A stretch of DNA of 26,847 nucleotides from a virus. The notes beneath the pieces were generated by a model. It did no database searches. It was not told where the DNA came from and was given only the letters and a program-made list of their open reading frames with translations. The first letter of the stretch is position 1; every line of letters starts with the position of its first letter. This document shows positions 22,057 to 26,847 of the stretch, piece by piece. The position numbers were made by a program, and so were the translations under genes. Where the stretch lies: positions 1-26,847 of IMG/VR virus record IMGVR_UViG_3300028462_000032; one strand, written 5' to 3'.

Positions 22057-24505
22057 AAAACGCGTTTCTGTCCGTCTGGCCGCCGTCGGCGGCAAACAGG
22101 TGCGTGCCGAGCTGGAAGGTGTGGGCGATGCCGGGGTCAAGGGCTTTGGCCGAATGTCCAAGGAAGCGGAGATCGCCAACGCCAGGCTGGCTGCGTTTTC
22201 CACCCGGGTGAAGATTGCGGCAGCGGTGGCCGTCGCGGCTGCGGCTGCCGCAGGCATCGCGATGATCCGGTCGGGGATGGAAACCATCGACGCGCAGGCC
22301 AATCTGGCGCAGTCGCTCGGCACCACGACCCGCAGCATCCAGGTGCTGACTTTCGCGGGCGATCTGGCCGGGGTCTCGATGGAGGAGATCGCGGCCGCCA
22401 CCAAGAAACTGACCCTGAAGCTGTCCGATGCCGCAGGCGGCACCGGCACGGCGGTGGCAGCTTTGCAGCGCCTGCACCTGACGGCCACGGATTTGCAGGC
22501 GCTGCCGCTCGACGAGCGCATTGTCGCCATTCAGGACGCACTGGCAAAGTTCGTGCCACCTGCGGAACGTGCAGCGGTGGCCTCGGCACTCTTCGGTGAC
22601 AAGGCCGCCCTCGCCTTCAGCCGGATCGACAGTGCGACGCTGCGCCAAGCCTCCCAGGATGTGACCGATTTTGGCGTGGCGGTGTCAGATCAGGATGCCG
22701 ATCAGATCCGGACCGCAGGCGACGCCATCGACCGCCTCGGTCTGGTCTGGCTCGGCCTGACCAACCAGTTGACGGTCGCCGTCGCCCCGGCGCTGGAAAC
22801 GGTGGCCAATGCGCTGGCAGACGCTACCCGCGCGGGCGGGGTGTTTCAGACCAGCATCAGCTTTCTCGGGGCGCATATCGGCGAGATTGCCAGCATCGCC
22901 GGGGCCTTCGCGACCTTCTTTGCCGGGCGCTTCATCATCGCTTTGGGCGCTTCAGCACTTGGCGTCAGCGGCTTCTCGCTGTCTCTCACGGTTTTGAAAG
23001 GGGCCCTGATCCGCACTGGCATTGGTGCCCTGATCGTCGGCGCTGGCGAACTGGCCTATCAGTTTTCCAAGCTGGTCGAGGGCGCTGGCGGCTTCGGCGC
23101 AGCCCTTGGCCTCTTGTCCGATCTTGCCAGCGAAGTCTGGGACCTGATCGGCCTTGGCGTCGATGCGGTCGTTGCCAGCCTGACCACCAGCTGGTCTGGC
23201 ATAACCGCCACCGTGGCCGATGCGATGCAAGGCGCGCTGGTGGCTGTCGTGGGCTTTGGCAATTCGGCGACCGGAGTGTTCCAGGGAGCGTTTGATGCCA
23301 TGAAGGCGATCTGGTCCGCCTTGCCATCCGCCATCGGCGACTTCGCCTTCCAGGCAGCGAACGGCCTGATTGGCGGCGTCGAGGCGATGCTGAACGGCGT
23401 CGTCACCCGGATTAACACCTTCATCTCGGGCCTGAACGCAGCGCTGGCCCTGCTGCCCGACTGGGCCACCGGCGAGGGTGGCATTCAGATTGGCACTCTC
23501 GACCCGGTCACTCTGGGCAGGGTTGGCAATCCGTTTGAAGGTGCGGCAACTGCCGCTGGGGCCGCCGCAGCCGATGCATTCCAATCGGCGATGAGCAAAA
23601 CCTATCTTGAAGAGCCGGACCTCGGGCTTGGCACAATGGCCAGTGATGCCCGCGACCGGGCCGCCGCCTATACCGAAGCCTCCGGCATGCTGACCGACGC
23701 AGCCACCCGACCGCTCGCCAGTTGGCAAGCGCTGCAGGCGGCGATGACCGCAGCAAGAACGGATGGGGCTGCCGCCCTTGAAGCCGCGACAATTGCTGCC
23801 GATGGCACGGAAGCAGCCCTCGACGGCGTAGCCCGCGCCGCAGGTAGTGCGGGCGCGGCGGGCAAAGCGGCCGGTGATGCCGCAGCCTCGGGGGCGGATG
23901 CGGCGGCAACCGGCTGGGCTGCGGTCACTGCGGCTCTGGGCGATTACGCAGCCAAAGCCCGCGATATTGGTGCCGACGTTGGCCAGACGCTGGTCGGGGC
24001 GTTCCAGAGCGCCGAGGACGCCGTGGGCAATTTCGTCAAAACCGGCAAGCTGAGCTTCGGCGACCTCGTGACATCAATCTTGGCCGATCTGGCGAAACTC
24101 GCCGCGCGGAAGTTCATCCTCGGTCCGATTGCCTCTGCGCTGGATGGCGTGCTGGGTTCGTTCGGTGGTGGAGGGTTGTTTGCCGGTATGACCGGGGCGG
24201 CGGTCCATCATGCCGGTGGTCTGGTCGGTGGCACTGCCCCGCTGCGGGCGGTGCCGGTCATGGCCTTCGCCGGGGCACCTAGGATGCATTCGGGTGGTTT
24301 TGCCGGGCTGCGCCCCGATGAAGTGCCCGCCATCCTGCAAAAAGGAGAGCGCGTGCTCTCGCGCAAGGAAACCGCAGGCTACGGCGCGGGCGGTAACGTC
24401 AGCATCACCATCCAGACCCGCGACGCCGAAAGCTTCCGGCAATCACGCACGCAAGTGGCATCGGACATCGCTCGGGCGGTGTCGTTGGGTCGGAGGGGCA
24501 TGTGA
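22049..24505 (+). CDS. Tail tape measure protein
   Basis: The 818-residue protein sets tail length and is probably ejected with the DNA. It has an N-terminal segment (VSVRLAAVGGKQVRAELEGV), a short Ala-rich hydrophobic stretch (about 57-74), and helical repeats. A long hydrophobic region (about 276-338, with FATFFAGRFIIALGASALGV) may insert into the host membrane. Ala-rich coiled segments follow around 540-620. The Gly-rich C-terminus, with HHAGGLVGG, MHSGGFAGL and AILQKGERVLSRKE, is typical of lambda-like tape measures. The ATG at 22049 (GGGGA five bases upstream) is preferred over one at 22028. Confidence 0.93.
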   Translation: MAEKRVSVRLAAVGGKQVRAELEGVGDAGVKGFGRMSKEAEIANARLAAFSTRVKIAAAVAVAAAAAAGIAMIRSGMETIDAQANLAQSLGTTTRSIQVLTFAGDLAGVSMEEIAAATKKLTLKLSDAAGGTGTAVAALQRLHLTATDLQALPLDERIVAIQDALAKFVPPAERAAVASALFGDKAALAFSRIDSATLRQASQDVTDFGVAVSDQDADQIRTAGDAIDRLGLVWLGLTNQLTVAVAPALETVANALADATRAGGVFQTSISFLGAHIGEIASIAGAFATFFAGRFIIALGASALGVSGFSLSLTVLKGALIRTGIGALIVGAGELAYQFSKLVEGAGGFGAALGLLSDLASEVWDLIGLGVDAVVASLTTSWSGITATVADAMQGALVAVVGFGNSATGVFQGAFDAMKAIWSALPSAIGDFAFQAANGLIGGVEAMLNGVVTRINTFISGLNAALALLPDWATGEGGIQIGTLDPVTLGRVGNPFEGAATAAGAAAADAFQSAMSKTYLEEPDLGLGTMASDARDRAAAYTEASGMLTDAATRPLASWQALQAAMTAARTDGAAALEAATIAADGTEAALDGVARAAGSAGAAGKAAGDAAASGADAAATGWAAVTAALGDYAAKARDIGADVGQTLVGAFQSAEDAVGNFVKTGKLSFGDLVTSILADLAKLAARKFILGPIASALDGVLGSFGGGGLFAGMTGAAVHHAGGLVGGTAPLRAVPVMAFAGAPRMHSGGFAGLRPDEVPAILQKGERVLSRKETAGYGAGGNVSITIQTRDAESFRQSRTQVASDIARAVSLGRRGM

Positions 24506-24566
24506 GTGCGACCCCGCAAGTGGGAACCGGTTGCGGGGACCAGAGCACGAACGATGGAGAAAACAT

Positions 24567-25193
24567 ATGGCGTTTCACGAGATCAGGTTTCCGGACAACA
24601 TCAGCCGAGGGGCGCGCGGCGGGCCGGAACGCCGCACGCAAGTTGTTGAACTCGCAAGCGGTGATGAAGAACGCAATGCCAGCTGGGCGAATTCCCGGCG
24701 GCGGTATGATGTGGCTTACGGGATCCGCCGCGCTGATGATCTGGCAGCCGTGGTGGCTTTCTTCGAGGCGCGCAACGGGCGGCTCTTTGGCTTCCGATAC
24801 AAGGATTGGGCGGACTACAAGTCCAACCTGCCGTCGCAAGCAATCACGCCGACTGATCAGCAGATCGGCACAGGCACAGGCAGCCTGAAGGTCTTCCAAC
24901 TGGCAAAACGCTACACTTCGGGGGCACAGACTTGGGTCAGGACCATCGCCAAACCTTTCGCGGGCACCGTCCGCCTCGCCCTGAACGGGGTGGAGCAGAT
25001 GTCGGGCTGGACGATGGACGCCACCACCGGCGTGGTTACTTTTACCACCGCCCCCGGCGCAGGCGTCGCGATCACCGCAGGCTTCGAATTCGATGTGCCA
25101 GTGCGCTTTGACACCGACATGCTCGACGTCACCCTCGACATTGAGCGGTTGGGCTCGATCACTTCAATCCCCCTGCTGGAGATCCGGCGATGA
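24567..25193 (+). CDS. DUF2460 tail-tip protein (distal tail, GTA-like)
   Basis: The 208-residue protein begins MAFHEIRFPDNISRGARGGP and contains RRRYDVAYGIRRADDLAAVV with GRLFGFRYKDWADYKSN, all hallmarks of DUF2460. In the Rhodobacter gene transfer agent this family forms the distal tail ring that links tube and baseplate. GGAGA precedes the ATG at 24567. The 61-base gap after the tape measure shows nothing notable. It overlaps the next gene by ATGA. Confidence 0.92.
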   Translation: MAFHEIRFPDNISRGARGGPERRTQVVELASGDEERNASWANSRRRYDVAYGIRRADDLAAVVAFFEARNGRLFGFRYKDWADYKSNLPSQAITPTDQQIGTGTGSLKVFQLAKRYTSGAQTWVRTIAKPFAGTVRLALNGVEQMSGWTMDATTGVVTFTTAPGAGVAITAGFEFDVPVRFDTDMLDVTLDIERLGSITSIPLLEIRR

Positions 25194-26074
25194 AGTCGCT
25201 TACCCCTGCGCTGCAAGCCCATCTCGACGATGGCACCACCACCCTGTCCTCGTGCTGGCGGATTTCTCGCGCCGATGGGGTGACGCTCGGCTTTACCGAC
25301 CACGACCGGGTGCTGACGTTTGACGGCACGGATTTCGAACCCGAAAGCGGGTTTGCCGCGTCCGAAGTCAGGTCGGGATCCGACTTGTCTGTCGATGCGC
25401 AGGACGCCGAGGGCGTTCTGACGTCGGATCGCATCACTGAAACCGATATCATCGACGGGCGCTGGGATGCGGCTGAGGTCGAGTTATGGCGCGTGAATTG
25501 GGCTGATCCTAGCCAGCGCGTGTTGCTGCGCCGTGGTGCTGTCGGTCAAATCCGGCGCGGCCGCATGGCCTTCGTGGCCGAAGTGCGCAGCCTTGCCCAT
25601 GTGCTGGGTCAGACCGTGGGGAGGACGTTTCAGGCGAGTTGTGATGCGGCGCTGGGCGACGCACGATGCGGGATCAGCATCGAAAGCGCCACCTACAAGG
25701 GCAGTGGTGTGGTCACTGACCTGCTGCGCGACCGGGCGTTCATGGCCTCGGGCCTAGCTGGGTTCGCCGCGGGCTGGTTCACGTATGGTACCCTCACCTG
25801 GACCAGCGGGGCGAATGCCGGGCGCATCACCGAAGTGCTGGCCCATGATCTCGCGGGCAGCATCGCGAACCTGACGCTGCTGGAAGCGCCGGTGCGCGCC
25901 ATTGCAGAGGGCGACAGTTTCATCGCGCGGGCGGGCTGCGACAAGCGCATAGCGACCTGCGGGGCGAAGTTTACCAATGTCGCCAATTTCAGGGGCTTCC
26001 CGAACATTCCGGGGCAAGACAGCGTCCTTCGGTATGCAAGCAGAGATGGCAGCAATACTGGAGGTGTCCTGTGA
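25190..26074 (+). CDS. DUF2163 baseplate hub protein (GTA-like)
   Basis: The 294-residue protein has the DUF2163 / BR0599-type features: an N-terminal beta region (WRISRADGVTLGFTDHDRVL), a cysteine pair in FQASCDAALGDARCG, and the C-terminal cluster AGCDKRIATCGAKFTNVANF followed by RGFPNIPGQDS. In GTA-like tails this is a hub component that, in some relatives, binds an iron-sulfur cluster through these cysteines; I see the cysteines only. The end, SVLRYASRDGSNTGGVL, is echoed by degenerate coding sequence just downstream (26138-26190), suggesting the 3' end was replaced by recombination. Confidence 0.92.
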   Translation: MKSLTPALQAHLDDGTTTLSSCWRISRADGVTLGFTDHDRVLTFDGTDFEPESGFAASEVRSGSDLSVDAQDAEGVLTSDRITETDIIDGRWDAAEVELWRVNWADPSQRVLLRRGAVGQIRRGRMAFVAEVRSLAHVLGQTVGRTFQASCDAALGDARCGISIESATYKGSGVVTDLLRDRAFMASGLAGFAAGWFTYGTLTWTSGANAGRITEVLAHDLAGSIANLTLLEAPVRAIAEGDSFIARAGCDKRIATCGAKFTNVANFRGFPNIPGQDSVLRYASRDGSNTGGVL

Positions 26075-26190
26075 CGCATTTCCCCGGTCAGGGTGAGGCG
26101 GACAAGCTGACGGTCCGGGGGGACCGTCAGCCCGCAGAACGTGCTGCGCTATGCCAGCCGGGACGGGGCAATGAGGGGAATGTGCTGTGA
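26075..26190 (+). pseudogene. Remnant 3' end of a second DUF2163-type gene
   Basis: The 53 bases at 26138-26190 align with the end of the DUF2163 gene (26021-26074); by hand, about 37 of 54 positions match with one single-base gap. Many differences fall at third codon positions, and both copies end in CTG TGA. The encoded phrase NVLRYASRDG echoes SVLRYASRDG. The stretch before it contains a perfect hairpin. I read this as the leftover of an older gene end after a recombination that brought in the present DUF2163 gene. A 39-codon GTG frame across it (26071) is not convincing as a gene. Confidence 0.55.
26107..26130. repeat. Perfect 10-bp hairpin between tail-tip genes
   Basis: CTGACGGTCC (26107-26116) is exactly complementary to GGACCGTCAG (26121-26130) around a GGGG loop. 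No T-run follows, so it is unlikely to be a terminator. It sits between the DUF2163 gene and the remnant of its old 3' end and could mark the recombination join or act on the mRNA. Confidence 0.8.
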
Positions 26191-26621
26191 CCGCAGCTGA
26201 TTCCGATCTCGTCGTCACCGTTGCCCGCGCCTGGCTCGGTACGCCTTATCATGATCAGGCCAGTCTTCGCGGTGTCGGCTGCGATTGTCTTGGGCTAGCC
26301 CGCGGCGTCTGGCGTGAGGTGGTCGGCGCAGAGTCATTTCCAATCCCACCCTACAGCCGGGACTGGGGCGAGACTGGCCCACGCGAGGTTCTGGCGGAGG
26401 GCGCGCGCCGGATGATGCGCGAAATCGCGATAGTCGACGCCGTGCCTGGCGCACTGATCCTGTTCCGCATGGCCCCACGCGCGATTGCCAAACATGTCGG
26501 GATTCTGACGACCCCCGACAGCTTCATCCATTCCTACGAGCGCCTTGGGGTGATCGAGGAAGTCCTCACCCCGATCTGGCGGCGGCGCATCGCCTTCGCC
26601 TTTCTGTTCCCCGAAAGCTGA
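26187..26621 (+). CDS. NlpC/P60-family tail-tip peptidase (GTA-like)
   Basis: The 144-residue protein has the NlpC/P60 core: the nucleophile C34 in GCDCLGLARG and a histidine, H103, in AKHVGILTT, with a later FIHSYERLG. Such tail-associated enzymes cut peptide stems of murein during DNA entry, and the family sits at this place in the Rhodobacter GTA cluster. The start is GTG at 26187, with AGGGGA about seven bases upstream; the GTG overlaps the stop of the DUF2163 remnant. It is followed by the large tip protein gene. Confidence 0.92.
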   Translation: MTAADSDLVVTVARAWLGTPYHDQASLRGVGCDCLGLARGVWREVVGAESFPIPPYSRDWGETGPREVLAEGARRMMREIAIVDAVPGALILFRMAPRAIAKHVGILTTPDSFIHSYERLGVIEEVLTPIWRRRIAFAFLFPES

Positions 26622-26631
26622 GACCCCACAC

Positions 26632-26847
26632 ATGGCAACCCTTGTTCTCGGTGCTGTCGGCTCCGCGATTGGCGGCGCTTTCGGCGGCGCAATCCTCGGC
26701 TTTTCCGGTGCGGCCATCGGTGGTTTCATCGGATCCACCATCGGCTCGGTGGTCGACAACTGGATAGTGTCTTCGCTGGCACCCGCCCAGCGCATCGAAG
26801 GCGCTCGGCTCGACAGTCTGCGCATCACCTCCTCGACCGAGGGCGCG
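26632..26847 (+). CDS. Large tail-tip / host-specificity protein, N-terminus only (partial)
   Basis: The first 72 codons of a gene cut by the window end begin MATLVLGAVGSAIGGAFGGA, with Gly/Ala-rich hydrophobic repeats, and continue into DNWIVSSLAPAQRIEGARLD and then SLRITSSTEGA. This start is typical of the large GTA-type tail protein (TIM-barrel / receptor-binding hub, roughly 1300 residues in relatives). It follows the NlpC/P60 peptidase as in GTA and related phages. The function rests on this N-terminus and on order. Confidence 0.85.
   Translation, partial: MATLVLGAVGSAIGGAFGGAILGFSGAAIGGFIGSTIGSVVDNWIVSSLAPAQRIEGARLDSLRITSSTEGA

Overview
The window looks like an alphaproteobacterial chromosome segment, most likely Rhodobacterales. 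The evidence is the high GC content of the right-hand part, tail-tip genes of the type found in Rhodobacter gene transfer agents (DUF2460, DUF2163, an NlpC/P60 peptidase, then a large tip protein), and small phage families I know mainly from that order (DUF3489, DUF6441). No rRNA, tRNA, CRISPR array or transposase was seen. The window contains two units: a damaged anti-phage or restriction-like island (about 1-5900) and the structural half of a lambda-like prophage (about 6560 to the right edge).

Left unit. A SNF2-family helicase (1451-3283) lies between an HNH nuclease (934-1467) and a small stand-alone EcoRII-N-like DNA-binding protein (3280-3717). All three are on the plus strand, with overlapping ends. 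An AIPR-family abortive-infection protein (3737-5851) runs toward them. The EcoRII-N-like protein and the AIPR protein end in nearly the same C-terminal peptide (LSG-x-x-RVH). At the extreme left, a 138-bp perfect inverted repeat (1-138 and 935-1072) splits the HNH gene. Its first 148 codons run leftward off the window, and its HNH half lies on the plus strand. The stretch between the arms also carries the C-terminal part of a probable GHKL-type ATPase. Joining the parts on paper predicts an ancestral operon of ATPase, 279-aa HNH protein, SNF2 helicase and EcoRII-N protein, with a convergent AIPR gene. The present left end is either an inverted duplication, an inversion, or a fold-back chimera.

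Spacer. Positions 5852-6561 hold one weak 62-codon frame, a tract of short repeats (6195-6375) and a strong rho-independent terminator (6438-6475).

Phage unit. Two tandem ParB-like/DNA-methyltransferase fusion genes and a small membrane protein come first. A leftward cluster of six small genes (9435-11448) follows, two of them with duplicated 107-bp leaders carrying a GCAAT-ATC-ATTGC dyad. The rightward late operon then runs from 11566: small and large terminase, gpW joiner, portal, S49 protease with a nested in-frame scaffold, decoration protein, major capsid, head-tail joiner, DUF6441 protein, tail terminator-like protein, tail tube, tail chaperone with a canonical A AAA AAC -1 frameshift site, tape measure, and the GTA-like tail tip, which is cut by the window end. 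Gene order fits a long-tailed, probably non-contractile (siphovirus-type) particle. Integrase, repressor, replication and lysis genes are not in view.
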